A stretch of 64,000 nt of DNA from JTS-AC122 sp050246015 (GTDB lineage Bacteria; Planctomycetota; Phycisphaerae; Phycisphaerales; UBA1924): the NCBI GenBank assembly GCA_050246015.1, contig JBFWWU010000001.1, positions 372,001 to 436,000 on the forward strand, in the 5' to 3' direction. Positions 47,603-56,800 of the stretch are shown in pieces. The first letter of the stretch is position 1. Each line of letters opens with the position of its first letter. The position numbers and the translations under genes are program-made. Below the pieces are notes generated by a model. It was not told where the DNA came from. It saw only the letters and a program-made list of their open reading frames with translations, and made no database searches.

Positions 47603-49485
47603 GCACCAACGAGATGATCATCGCGGCCACGGAGGTTGGAATCGAGGCCGCGGGCAAAGACGCCCGCCCTCGCATCAACATCGTGGCCTACTCGGGCGGG
47701 CTGATGACCGTTCCCCACTGGGGAGCGGTCGCCATCGATCTGACGGGCCTCGAAGCGGGCGGCCAAGTGCCCCTGCTCGCCGACCATGATGCCACGGTCG
47801 GCAGCGTCGTCGGCCACGGCGAACCTGCCGTCGCCAACGGGCGGTTGCTCGTGGCGGGCGTTGTCAGCGGTGCTGGCGATGCGGCCCGCCAGATCGTGGA
47901 GATGTCGCGGAACGGGTTCGCGTTCCAGGCCAGCGTCGGCCTTGCGCCGAGCGAGCACGAGCGGGTGAAGCCGAACCAGTCAGTGGAGATCAACGGCCGG
48001 TCGCTCTCGTCGCCGAGCGGGTTCACGCTCGTGCGAAAGGGGCGGCTGCGGGAAGTGTCAGTCTTGCCGCTGGGGGCCGACGCTGAAACATCGGTGGCCA
48101 TCGCGGCCTCACGCCAAGGACGGACGAACATGGCAGACATCGCCAATGAAGATCAGATTCGCGCCGACGAGCGCGACCGGCTGAAGGAGATCGAGTTGAC
48201 CTGCCGCCCCATCTTCACGGGTGGGGGCGAGCGGGACTGGGGGCCGCAGCAAATGCGGGTGGACGACATGAAGGCCAAGGCCATCGCGGGCGACATGACC
48301 GTTGCCGACCTGCGCGCAGGTGTTCTCGAGGTCCTGCGGGCCTCGCGCCCCGTCCTCTCCGGCGTCATCACCGGCGGCGGGTCGGGGCACATCCCGCGTG
48401 CCAGGGTCATCGAGGCGGCCATCCTCAAGCGGGCGGGCTTCGCCGCGCTTGCTGAGAAGGCACTCGGTCCGGCGTGCATGGAGGCGGCGGACGACCTCCG
48501 CGTGGCCCACACGCTGGACCTCTGCCGCGCGGCGCTCCAGCACGAGGGGATTGACGCCCCTGTTGACCGCGAGGGCATGGTGCGGGCCTCGCTCACGACG
48601 CACACGCTCACCGAGGCCCTCGGCAGCGCCGTGAACAAGGTGCTGCTCGACGGATACCGCGACAGCCCGGCCACCTGGCGGTCCTTCGCGGGCGTGCGCT
48701 CGGTGCCGGACTTCAAGACGGCCACGGCGATCCGCCCCTCGTTCACCGGCTCACTGCAGCAGATTCCACCGGGCGGTGAGCTCAAGCACGGCGGTGCGGA
48801 CGAGGCAACCACGCAGTACAAGGTGGACACCTACGGCAAGATGTTCTCAATCGACCGCCGCGACCTCATCAACGACGACCTGTCGCTCTTCGATTCGGTC
48901 GGCCGTGTCATGGGCCAGGCCGCGATGCGGAAGTTGTCCGACCTCGTCTACGACACGCTGCTGGCCAACGGCGGGAACTTCTTCGCCGCGGGCAACGGCA
49001 ACTACATCACCGGGGCGGACACCAACCTCAGCCCAGACTCGCTGGGGCGGGCCATCGCCGCGATGATCACCCAGCGCGACGCGGAGGGCAACGACCTGGA
49101 CCTCCGGCCCGTCGTGCTGGTCGTCCCGCCGGAGTTGCAGACGGTCGGGCGAGCGGTGCTCGAGTCGGAGTACATCACCACGCAGCCTGGGCAGCCCACC
49201 GGCAACAGCCTGCGCAAGGCGGTGAGCCTCGAGGTCGAACCGCGCCTGAGCAACACGAAGAAGTACGGCAACAAGGCCTCGACAAAGCACTGGTACCTGT
49301 TCGCGGCCCCGGCCGCGAGTCCGCTCATCGTCGGGTTCCTGAACGGTCAGCAGACGCCCACCGTCGAGTTCTTCGGGCTCGATCAGACGGTGAACAAGTT
49401 GGCCGTCTCGTGGCGCGTCTACTTCGACTTCGGGGCGGCCCTGTGCGACCCGCGGGCGGCGGTGCGCAGCAAGGGCGAGGCGTAA
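47599..49485 (+). CDS. Fused prohead protease / phage major capsid protein
   Basis: 628 residues from GTG 47599 in a GTGA overlap with the gene before. Residues 25-170 resemble an S78-type prohead protease: INIVAYSGGLM, LLADHDATVGSVVG with candidate catalytic His63, NGFAFQASVGLAP with candidate Ser112, and RKGRLREVSVLPLGAD. A linker with Asp/Glu/Arg (175-290) is a likely scaffold or delta region. The rest reads as an HK97-fold capsid: SFAGVRSVPDFKTATAIRPSF, TYGKMFSIDRRDLINDDLSLFDSVGRVMGQAAMRKLSDLVYDTLLANGG, VVLVVPPELQTVGRAVLESEYI, TKHWYLFAAPAASPLIVGFLNG and LAVSWRVYFDFGAALCDPRAAVRS. In phages such fusions self-assemble and mature the shell. No portal or terminase gene follows. Confidence 0.85.
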   Translation: MSTNEMIIAATEVGIEAAGKDARPRINIVAYSGGLMTVPHWGAVAIDLTGLEAGGQVPLLADHDATVGSVVGHGEPAVANGRLLVAGVVSGAGDAARQIVEMSRNGFAFQASVGLAPSEHERVKPNQSVEINGRSLSSPSGFTLVRKGRLREVSVLPLGADAETSVAIAASRQGRTNMADIANEDQIRADERDRLKEIELTCRPIFTGGGERDWGPQQMRVDDMKAKAIAGDMTVADLRAGVLEVLRASRPVLSGVITGGGSGHIPRARVIEAAILKRAGFAALAEKALGPACMEAADDLRVAHTLDLCRAALQHEGIDAPVDREGMVRASLTTHTLTEALGSAVNKVLLDGYRDSPATWRSFAGVRSVPDFKTATAIRPSFTGSLQQIPPGGELKHGGADEATTQYKVDTYGKMFSIDRRDLINDDLSLFDSVGRVMGQAAMRKLSDLVYDTLLANGGNFFAAGNGNYITGADTNLSPDSLGRAIAAMITQRDAEGNDLDLRPVVLVVPPELQTVGRAVLESEYITTQPGQPTGNSLRKAVSLEVEPRLSNTKKYGNKASTKHWYLFAAPAASPLIVGFLNGQQTPTVEFFGLDQTVNKLAVSWRVYFDFGAALCDPRAAVRSKGEA

Positions 49486-49597
49486 TCAGGCTCCTCTTGG
49501 GTCGGACGGGGGCGGCCCGTGCGCCCCCGGCCCTTCTCTCCCACTCCACGGACGGAACGCGCCGCGACACACGCGGCGGCGCGATGGGTGCGCGCAC

Positions 49598-49819
49598 ATG
49601 GACGAGCCGCGAGAGCAGGACAACCAGGAGGCTGCCGCCAACCTGACGCTCCGCGTCGTGCGCGGGCCAACGTCGAAGGCGTCGGACGATCGCTGGCGTG
49701 TGCGCAGCGACCGATTGGGGGCATGGCTGCTCTCCGAATGGGAGCGGGAGCACGCCAAGGCGGATGCTGATCGAAGAGATCGACGGAGCACACCGAACCA
49801 TGACCAACGCCGAGTCTGA
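49598..49819 (+). CDS. Small hypothetical protein (73 aa)
   Basis: ATG 49598, stop 49819, overlapping the start of the ATPase gene by 20 bases. Charged (Arg, Asp, Glu), with a Trp-containing helix LGAWLLSEWEREHAKADA. No recognised family. It lies 112 bases after the capsid gene. The overlap suggests a coupled pair with the ATPase, but the ORF is short and could be spurious. Confidence 0.45.
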   Translation: MDEPREQDNQEAAANLTLRVVRGPTSKASDDRWRVRSDRLGAWLLSEWEREHAKADADRRDRRSTPNHDQRRV

Positions 49820-50843
49820 GACGCCCTCATTCCGCAGCACGCGCGAACTGCTCACGGCGTGTCCGTCGCTGCGCCCGGCAGTGATCGAGCGCCTGCTGCG
49901 AGAGGGCGAGACGATGAACGTGATCGCCCCGCCGAAGACCGGCAAGTCCTGGCTCGTGCTGGACCTCGCCATTGCGGTGGCCACCGGCCGCCCGTGGCTC
50001 GGCCGTTTCGCCACCGTCGCCGGCGACGTCCTGATCATCGACAATGAACTGCACGGCGAGACGCTGGCCAACCGCATCCCCAAGGTCGCACAGGCCCGCG
50101 GCGTCCCCACCGACGAGTTCGCCGACCGGCTGTTCGTCTGGAACCTCCGTGGCGGCTTGCAGGACATCGTCGCCCTCGGGCCCAGCCTGCGGGCCATCGA
50201 GCCCGGGCGCTTCCGCCTGATCGTGCTGGACGCGTTCTACCGGTTCATGCCCGTCGGCATGGACGAAAACGCCAACGCCGACATGGCCTCGCTCTACAAC
50301 CACATCGACCGGTACGCCGCCGATCTGCGCTGCTCGTTCGTGCTGATCCATCACGCCACGAAGGGGAACCAATCGGCCAAGGCGGTGACGGACGTCGGCG
50401 CTGGCGCGGGCAGCCAGAGCCGGGCCACGGACACGCACCTGGTGATGCGCCAGCATGAGGATGAAGGCGTGGTCGTGCTCGACGCCGCTGTCAGGTCATG
50501 GCCACCAGTTGATCCTGTTTGCCTGCGCTGGGCGTTCCCGACCTGGCATGTTGATGATGATCTGGACCCGACGCAGCTGCGATCCGACCGGCCCAAGCGC
50601 CGGGCCGCCGCGTCCGGCCAGGGCTGGACCGCCGGACGCTTCGCCAGCGAGTTCATGTCCGAGCCGGCGACTCGGGACACCATCGCCGCCCGCGCCCAGG
50701 CGTCGGGCATGTCGATGCGGGAGGCCAAGCGGCTCATCAGCCAGGCGGTGGCCGACGGGCTCGCCGAGCAGGAATCATTCAACGGTCGCCACGCACCAAG
50801 GCTGTGGGCCAAGGGGGCGAAGGGGGACTCTTGCGCGCAATGA
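49800..50843 (+). CDS. RepA-like AAA ATPase
   Basis: 347 residues from ATG 49800 (ATG 49764, with AAGG just before, is an alternative). Walker A APPKTGKS is at 43-50. GDVLIIDNELHGETLANRI, FRLIVLDAFYRFMP (Walker B, near 143) and SFVLIHHATKGNQSAKAVTDVGAGAGSQSRATDTHLVMR follow. This order matches AAA_25/RepA helicase-loader-type ATPases of plasmids and phages. The C-terminal 90 residues add a winged-helix-like part (TRDTIAARAQASGMSMREAKRLISQAVADGLAEQE). It probably opens or remodels DNA for replication of the excised element. The structured non-coding segment starts right after its stop, which would suit an origin. Replication is inference. Confidence 0.83.
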   Translation: MTNAESETPSFRSTRELLTACPSLRPAVIERLLREGETMNVIAPPKTGKSWLVLDLAIAVATGRPWLGRFATVAGDVLIIDNELHGETLANRIPKVAQARGVPTDEFADRLFVWNLRGGLQDIVALGPSLRAIEPGRFRLIVLDAFYRFMPVGMDENANADMASLYNHIDRYAADLRCSFVLIHHATKGNQSAKAVTDVGAGAGSQSRATDTHLVMRQHEDEGVVVLDAAVRSWPPVDPVCLRWAFPTWHVDDDLDPTQLRSDRPKRRAAASGQGWTAGRFASEFMSEPATRDTIAARAQASGMSMREAKRLISQAVADGLAEQESFNGRHAPRLWAKGAKGDSCAQ

Positions 50844-50867
50844 CGTCGATTCCTGTGCGCGACAGAG

Positions 50868-50963
50868 GGGGGTCTCTCTCGCGCGCACCCCCCACACCCC
50901 CCGAGGTGCGTCGGAGAGCGACGCACCTCGGAGCGCGCACAAGAGCGCGCGCAAGAGACCCCC
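50868..50963. repeat. 96-bp two-tier inverted repeat
   Basis: Inner tier: 13-bp perfect arms CCGAGGTGCGTCG (50901-50913) and CGACGCACCTCGG (50919-50931) around loop GAGAG. Outer tier: GGGGGTCTCT (50868-50877) with AGAGACCCCC (50954-50963), a two-base mismatch, then CGCGCGC (50880-50886) with GCGCGCG (50945-50951). Both tiers share one centre near 50916. The unpaired stretches between tiers are 14 and 13 bases, so the symmetry is preserved. It can form a cruciform or long RNA hairpin. It has no T-run and is not a terminator. Confidence 0.8.
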
Positions 50964-50965
50964 TT

Positions 50966-51016
50966 GGGGGGGCGGGTGGGCCAGGGGGGAGGGGGGGCGG
51001 CGGGTCCTCCCTGGCC
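50966..51016 (+). repeat. G-tract cluster with flanking inverted repeat
   Basis: Six G runs (7, 3, 3, 6, 7 and 3 bases) lie at 50966-51004, enough for a G-quadruplex on the plus strand. GGCCAGGG (50979-50986) and CCCTGGCC (51009-51016) are exact inverted repeats enclosing most of the tracts. It starts three bases after the outer arm of the 96-bp palindrome. Confidence 0.6.
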
Positions 51017-51210
51017 ACCGACAAACCGCTACGCCCGCGGGAACAGCCACGGGGATAGACAGACTTTGTTTCGCCCGTCCGGACGCGGATCACCCCCACA
51101 TGGCCCACATCGCCGGAATGTGCCCGATTCGACTTGAACTTCGCCACCCATGACGCCCTCCTGTGTCCGCCGGGCGGCAATTCCGCTGCCCGCGATTTGG
51201 AGACCTGAAC

Positions 51211-51570
51211 ATGGCCAAGAAGAACACGACCCGCAAGATGTCCAAGAGCGCCGCCCGCGCCGAGGGCGCTGCCCGCACCAAGCGAGCGCAGGCCAACGGC
51301 AAGCGCGCCACCGCCGCCAAACCCGCCGCCGAGAAACGCCTCAGCGCCATCAGCGCCGCCGCGAAGGTGCTGGCCGACGCGGGCAAGCCGATGCGGGCGA
51401 AGGACATGATTGAAGCCGCGAGCGCCAAGGGTCTGTGGTCAAGCCCAAACGGCAAGACGCCCGAGGCCACGCTCTACGCCGCCATCATCCGCGAGATTGC
51501 CGCCAAGGGGAAGTCCGCCCGCTTCCGCAAGGTCGAGCGCGGCTTGTTCGAAGCAACGGAGGCGGCATGA
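51211..51570 (+). CDS. HARE-HTH (winged-helix) protein
   Basis: 119 residues from ATG 51211 with GGAG upstream. Residues 1-43 are Lys/Ala/Arg-rich and likely bind nucleic acid non-specifically. Residues 44-116 form one HARE-type winged helix: [72 protein letters not shown]. The same module occurs in RNA polymerase delta and in many restriction or chromatin proteins. The stop overlaps the recombinase start as ATGA. A role as recombination directionality factor, regulator or chromosome-like packaging protein is possible. The domain call is good; the role is not known. Confidence 0.82.
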   Translation: MAKKNTTRKMSKSAARAEGAARTKRAQANGKRATAAKPAAEKRLSAISAAAKVLADAGKPMRAKDMIEAASAKGLWSSPNGKTPEATLYAAIIREIAAKGKSARFRKVERGLFEATEAA

Positions 51571-53468
51571 TGGTCACCACCGCGACCGACCTGAAGCCCG
51601 CCGTCGCGTACCTGCGGCGTTCGACAGACCGCCAGGAACAAAGTCTTGGCGACCAGCGGAAGGAGATCGCCCGCTGGGCCGACCGCAACGGGTACCGCGT
51701 GGCCAGCGAGTACGTCGATGATGCCATCTCGGGCACGTCCGCGCGGGCGCGACCGGCGTTCCAGCAGATGATCGCCGACGCCAAGAAGGGCGTGTTCGAG
51801 GCAGTCATCGTCTGGAACAGCGACCGGTTCTCGCGCGGCGACGTCACGGAAACCGAGCACTACCGCTACCTGCTTCGGCAGGCGGGCGTGACGGTGCTGA
51901 GCGTCACCGAGGACTTCCTGGCCCGCGACGGCATCGACGGCGATGTGCTCCGCGCGGTCAAGCAGTTCCAGAACCGGCAGTTCTCGATCAGCCTCTCGCA
52001 GAACACGCTGCGGGGCCAGATCTCATCGGTGCTCGAAGCGTCCGACCCCGGGCGCATGACGCCGTACGGGTACGACCGTGAAATCGTCGGCCCCGACGGC
52101 ATGCCGCTGTATCGCGTCCGCTTCCTCGAAGGTGGCGACCGCGAGGTCCGCGACCGCAACGGCGGCGTGCAAGCCGTCTACCGCAAACGCCAGACGCTGC
52201 GGAAGCCCGGGAAGGAATGCTCGGCCCGCCTGGTCCTCAGCGAGCCCAACCGCGTGCAGGTCGTCCGCGACATCTTTCGCATGTGCATCGAAGGCGTCGG
52301 TTTCAAGGGCATCGCCGACGAACTCAACCGTCGCGGCGTCATCAGCCCCAAGGGCCGCCTGTGGCAGTTCACGACCATCAAGGCCCTCATCGAGAATCCC
52401 GTTTATCGTGGCGACATCGTCTGGAATCGGAGGACCGAGTCCAAGTTCTTCGAGGTCCGCCAGGGGCGAGCGGAGCGGATGAAGCCGACGGTGAAGTCCG
52501 GCCGCGTCGAGCGCATCGCGCGGGACGACTGGATTGTCATCGAAGGCGCGGTGCCCGCCATCGTGGACCGCGCCACCTGGGACCGAGCGCAGGCGGCTGC
52601 CGCCGTCCGCGCGGAGTGCCGTCACGGGACCGGGCGGCAATCGGGCCGCTGGCTGCTGAGCGGCGTCATGCGGTGTTCGTGCTGCGGCCAGCGGTTCTGG
52701 GGCGAGCGGAAGCGGAAGGGCCGCGTCCCTGGCCGACGCGACGTGGTCACCTCGTACTACATCTGCGGCGGCCGCATCAAGTTCGGCAAGTCCGTCTGCC
52801 CACACTCGGCGCATGTCAAGGCCGACGACCTCGAGGCCTGGGTGCTGGCGAAGTTGCAGGGACTCGTGCTGGCCGACGCCGCGGGTGTCGATGAGGCCGT
52901 TGAACGATTCGTTGAAAGATTCAACGGCAAGCCGGACGACGGGACCGACCTGCGGCCCGCGAGGCGCGAGTTAGCCCAGATCGAAGCGACCGTCGAAACC
53001 CTGCTGACCGGTCTCGACCCAGCCAACCTTCCGCTGGTGAACAACCGCCTCTCGCAATTGCGCCGCCGCCGCGAGGCCTTGCTTCAGCAGGTCCGACTGG
53101 CAGAGTCCGCGTCGGCGCACATGGACGAGCCCGCGCTGCGGCGGTGGGCCAGGGAGCGCCTCGGCCTTCTGGCCGACATGGCGGGCGGGCGGCGCGACGA
53201 GAAGGCCCGCCAGGCGCTGGCATCCTACGTGGACGAACTGGTCATCGATCCGGGGGCCAAGACCGGGTACCTCGTCGTGAACGCGAACGTGGCAGCCCTG
53301 GGCGGAATCGGCGGCCTCGTGGCGGCGGGCGGTGGCCCCCAAAAACCACGCGACCCGCCTTGCGGCGGGTCGGGGTTTTATGCAATAGCGGGGGCTCGAT
53401 GTGATCAATCGACGTTGTCGGACCGGCTGACGCGCGACTCTTCCGGGGCGGCGGCGGACCGCTCGTAA
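51567..53468 (+). CDS. Large serine recombinase
   Basis: 633 residues from ATG 51567. Resolvase domain residues 10-160 with the catalytic Ser19 in [54 protein letters not shown] is typical. The recombinase domain at about 190-330 ([50 protein letters not shown]) is followed by the zinc ribbon near 368-415 (CSCCG, YYICGG, CPH) and a coiled-coil arm near 450-540 ([29 protein letters not shown]). It should cut and join attachment sites to integrate or excise the island. From about residue 590 the frame crosses a terminator and then overlaps tatA by 64 bases. The tail is probably not native but gained by insertion, or rarely translated. Confidence 0.9.
   Translation: MMVTTATDLKPAVAYLRRSTDRQEQSLGDQRKEIARWADRNGYRVASEYVDDAISGTSARARPAFQQMIADAKKGVFEAVIVWNSDRFSRGDVTETEHYRYLLRQAGVTVLSVTEDFLARDGIDGDVLRAVKQFQNRQFSISLSQNTLRGQISSVLEASDPGRMTPYGYDREIVGPDGMPLYRVRFLEGGDREVRDRNGGVQAVYRKRQTLRKPGKECSARLVLSEPNRVQVVRDIFRMCIEGVGFKGIADELNRRGVISPKGRLWQFTTIKALIENPVYRGDIVWNRRTESKFFEVRQGRAERMKPTVKSGRVERIARDDWIVIEGAVPAIVDRATWDRAQAAAAVRAECRHGTGRQSGRWLLSGVMRCSCCGQRFWGERKRKGRVPGRRDVVTSYYICGGRIKFGKSVCPHSAHVKADDLEAWVLAKLQGLVLADAAGVDEAVERFVERFNGKPDDGTDLRPARRELAQIEATVETLLTGLDPANLPLVNNRLSQLRRRREALLQQVRLAESASAHMDEPALRRWARERLGLLADMAGGRRDEKARQALASYVDELVIDPGAKTGYLVVNANVAALGGIGGLVAAGGGPQKPRDPPCGGSGFYAIAGARCDQSTLSDRLTRDSSGAAADRS
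53351..53378. terminator. Bidirectional rho-independent terminator at the island border
   Basis: 9-bp perfect stem CGACCCGCC/GGCGGGTCG with loop TTGC. On the plus strand it is followed by GGGTTTT. On the minus strand, after six bases, five T follow (53345-53341). It lies inside the recombinase open frame and 27 bases past the end of tatA, so it probably belonged to tatA before the island arrived. Confidence 0.72.
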
Positions 53469-53722
53469 GACTCGTCGGCGCGCGAGGACGGCAGTTCGGC
53501 GCGCGACTTGTTTGATCGAGCCGCGGCTTCTTTGGCGTTTGACTGGTCTTCGATCTCGTCAGCCATGCCCTTGAGCCCGCGCTTGAACTCGACGATTCCC
53601 TTCCCGAGACTGCGGCCGACCTCGGGGAGGCGGCGGCCGAAGAGGAGCAACCCGAGTCCCAACAGCACGAGCCCCTCTACAGGACCGATGTTATTGAGAC
53701 CGAGGAACGCGAGAGATGACAT
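53405..53722 (-). CDS. tatA: Twin-arginine translocase subunit TatA
   Basis: 105 residues from ATG 53722 with GGAAGGG upstream. The N-terminal membrane helix (EGLVLLGLGLLLFG), hinge and amphipathic helix (RRLPEVGRSLGKGIVEFKRGLKGMADEIED) are the TatA/E hallmarks, and FGRRLPEVGRSLGKGIVEFKRGLKG is a classic block. The tail (60-105) is Ser/Glu/Arg-rich and disordered. TatA forms the pore for folded Tat substrates. TatB and TatC are not in the window. Its 3' end abuts the accessory island. Confidence 0.93.
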   Translation of the reverse strand: MSSLAFLGLNNIGPVEGLVLLGLGLLLFGRRLPEVGRSLGKGIVEFKRGLKGMADEIEDQSNAKEAAARSNKSRAELPSSRADESYERSAAAPEESRVSRSDNVD

Positions 53723-53816
53723 GAACCGCCCTTCCAGTGGCGTGATGAACCCGACCCGAGTAATTCAAGGTCGGCTGATTCTTCATGTCAAACGCCGATT
53801 CAGGAGCGGGATTGCG

Positions 53817-56800
53817 TCAGGCGGGGATTTGGGCGAGCGACAGACCGGTCTGGTCGGCGGACCAGGTGAGAGAATCGAGGAAGAAACTGAAGAGAATGAC
53901 GCTGCGAGAGTTGCTCTGGCCGCCGGTGGCGACGAGAAGCCGGGAACCCGAGGCGGAGGAGGCCAGCGGAAGGGCGGCGAGGGAGCCACCGGTTGAGGTG
54001 GTTGCGTCGTAGGAGCGCCAGACATCACCCGGCTTCCAGCGCATGAGTTGGAGGTGGTTCTGGGAGTCAATCCCGATGAGGTTGATCCCGCCGTCGTAGG
54101 GGGAAATACCGACCTCGATACCGGCGACGACCGGGGTCCCGCCGGAGACCTGGGTGATGTTGGTGACGCGCCAGCGGTTTGGTTCATCGGGGAGACCGGG
54201 GGCCCACCAGTAGGTGTAGACCTCGCCTGCGGCGTTCGTGCCGGCGACGTTGAGGCCGCCCCAGGGGGTGACGTAGGCATCGAGTTGACCGAAGATCTTG
54301 GGGCCTGCGAAATCGGTGGTCATGTTCTGGGTGAGCCACTTGCCGGGGTCGCCGCCGTTGATGTTCTCGATGCCGGGCGCCCACCAGTAGACGACGACGT
54401 TGTTGTCGGCGTCGAGCCCGGCGAGGTTGAGGCCGTCCCAGCCCGAGACGTACCCGGTGAGACCGCCGGCGAGGGTGGGCCCGCCGAACGAACTGGTGAG
54501 GTTGGTGTAGTGCCACCACGGCTCGGCGGGAGCCCACCAGTAGTTGATGGCTTCGCCGAGGGCGTTGAGACCGGCGATGTGGATGGTGCCCCAGGAGGGG
54601 GAGTAGAAGGTCATGTCGCCGGACATGCCGGGCTGGGCGTTGCCAGCGGTGAGGTTCTCCGACCACCACTGGTTGGTGAGGAGGTTGCCGTGGAGGACCC
54701 AGACGTGATGGTTGATGTCGGTGAGTGCGAGGTGGACATCGACGGTGCTGGTCGTGTAGGGGGTCATGTCGATCGCGCGGCCGCGGAAGCCGGCGAGGGT
54801 CGCGACGTCGATGGTGGTTCCCGAGCCGGTGGCGGCATCGACGACGCGAGCGGCGGGCTGCTGATCGCTGCCCAGGGCAAAGGTGACGATCGAGGAACCG
54901 ACATCGATGGTGACGAGTTTCTGGGTGCTGATGGTGGAGGGGCGGGCCTTGAACTTTACGACGACGTCCTGTGCGAACGAGGGGAGGCTGAGCGTGAAGT
55001 CGTTCCCGGTGCCGAGCCATTGGCCCGAGAGCGTTGCAAGAGGCGATGACGTACCGGCGGCGGTGGACCAGACCTCGATGTCGAGGATCTGATCGGCCCG
55101 CAGGCCGGCGATGTGCAGTACGCCGTCGGCGACCGTGCCGGACGACACGTTGGTGTTGTGCAGCACGTAGACGATGCCCTGCGAGCCGTCGGAGATGCCC
55201 CAGGAAAGGAGCGACTTGCCGGCGCTGCTGGAGGCGCTGAGGCGTCCGGCGAGGTTGCGGTAGTTGAAGTTCGTGAAGTCGATCCCGATGGAGGAGGAGT
55301 TGACGAACGTGCTGAAGGTCTTCTGGAGGTCGCGCATGCCGTCGGTGAGGAGGTAGCCATTGAAACTCACCTCGTCGGCGGCGATGCGGAGCCCGGTGCC
55401 GACCTGGCCGCTGGCGAAACCGGACCAGATGACGGTGCGGAAGATGTCTTCGTCCTGGGTCTGGGTGAACTGCGGCGAGTATTGGGGCACGCCGCCGGGC
55501 CAGTCGGTGCGGGTCATGCCCCATTCGCCGTTGAGGATGGGGGCGTGATCTTCGCGGTTGGTGATCCAGTAGGCGGTGAAGTAGCCCATCTCCCGCGCGG
55601 GGAGGATGGAGGTATTGGATTCGGGGTTGTTGATGCCTTCTTCGTTGCCGTTGGTGTAGAGATGGGGCGTGAGGGCGTCGAAGTTCCGGGAGAGGAAGTC
55701 GAGTCGAGCCAGTGGGCCGCGGGGGTCGCGGGCGATGGTGGAGTTGAGCACGAGGGCGTTGGGCGCTTGGGACTTGACGTAGGCGGCGAGTTGGTTCATG
55801 TAGACGGCGCGGGTTCGGAACTCGGTCTCGCGGCCGGGCTCGCCGCCGCCGCTGGGATGGAGGGTCCACTCGTAGGAGTCCCATTCGCTGAGGAACTCGT
55901 AGCCGAGGACGAACTGCTTGTAGGGGCTCTCGGCGACCCAGTCGATGACGGTCTTCATGCGTCGCTTGGCGATGTCGAGCGTGGAGGTGTTGACGGCGCC
56001 GAGGGTGGACTGGAAGAAGTGGTTGATGTCGGTGAGGGGACCGCCGCGACTGGCGGCCCAGGGTCCTTCGACGCCGAAGGCTTCGTCGTAACTGAAGGTG
56101 TCGAAGGGGCTGAGGATGACGTGGATTCCTCTGGAGGCGGCCTGCTGGAGGAGTTCCAGGACATAGAGGCGCATGTTGGGATTGAAGGAGTTGGGAGTGT
56201 TTTCGATCCAGTAGGTGCCTGTGGGGAGGGGCCCGGGGTTTCCGAGGGTGTGGACGTTTTCGAGTTCGAGGTAGGTGCGCATGGTGTTGATGCCGTGCGC
56301 CTGGAGAGAGTCGAGGTAGTCACCGATGTCTTCGACAGCGCGGTGAGCGTCGTCGGAGAAGTTGACGAACTGGGAGTGAGCGTTGTCCCAGATGAGCCCG
56401 GGGAAGAGCGTGCGGGTGTAGGTCCAGGAGATGCCGAGGTGGTCGCCGACGGGGATGAAGGGGGCGCCGTTCTCGAACTGAAGGGTGCGTCCGTTGGGGG
56501 AGGGGATGACGTAGCCGGCGTAGCCGTTGCCGGGGCTGGCGAGGGTGGTGAAGGAGATGTCGGTGGAGAGGTCGGCGAGGTTGCCGTCGGCGCCGATGGC
56601 GCGGATGGCGAGGTGGTATGTGGTGGCGGGGGCGAGTTCGGAGATACGCAGGGACTCGGCGAGGCCGCGCAAGCGTGGGACGAACTGGTTCTCGAAGGCG
56701 CTGGCGTTGATCCACGTGGCTTCGGAGTCGATGACGGCCGAGGCGTAACGGATGAGGTATCCGACGACGTGCCCGGTGCCGGCGGTCGTGCCGGCGGGGG

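Larger units (their letters stand above)
50844..51210. other. 367-bp structured non-coding segment (candidate origin, packaging or control region)
   Basis: No coding frame with support. It holds the 96-bp two-tier palindrome (50868-50963), G-tracts and a hairpin (50966-51016), then about 190 bases without clear structure. GGAG at 51199-51202 serves the HARE gene. Low-complexity runs of C, G and CG dominate the first 170 bases. Its place between a RepA-like ATPase and the recombinase operon suggests a cis-acting DNA site rather than a mere leader. Confidence 0.55.
41808..53404 (+). mobile_element. Accessory island with capsid-protease, AAA ATPase and serine recombinase (borders approximate)
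   Basis: Two parts. The minus-strand helicase-nuclease (41875-46575) is followed by a plus-strand cassette (47189-53468): 137-aa unknown, protease-capsid fusion, 73-aa ORF, RepA-like ATPase, structured non-coding segment, HARE-HTH and serine recombinase. Integration is inferred from the recombinase and from the phage-type capsid set between ordinary chromosomal genes. The right border is near 53340-53404, where the recombinase frame meets a terminator and the tatA tail. The left border could be near 41808 or, if the helicase is not part of the element, near 46576. No flanking repeat could be proved; serine recombinases often use cores too short to see by eye. Terminase, portal, neck and tail genes are absent. 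Confidence 0.55.

Noticed and set aside
41248..53404. tRNA-Ala as the island's attachment site
   Set aside because: The 3' end of the tRNA is not repeated near the right border and the VOC gene separates them; the recombinase is of the serine type, which seldom targets tRNA genes.
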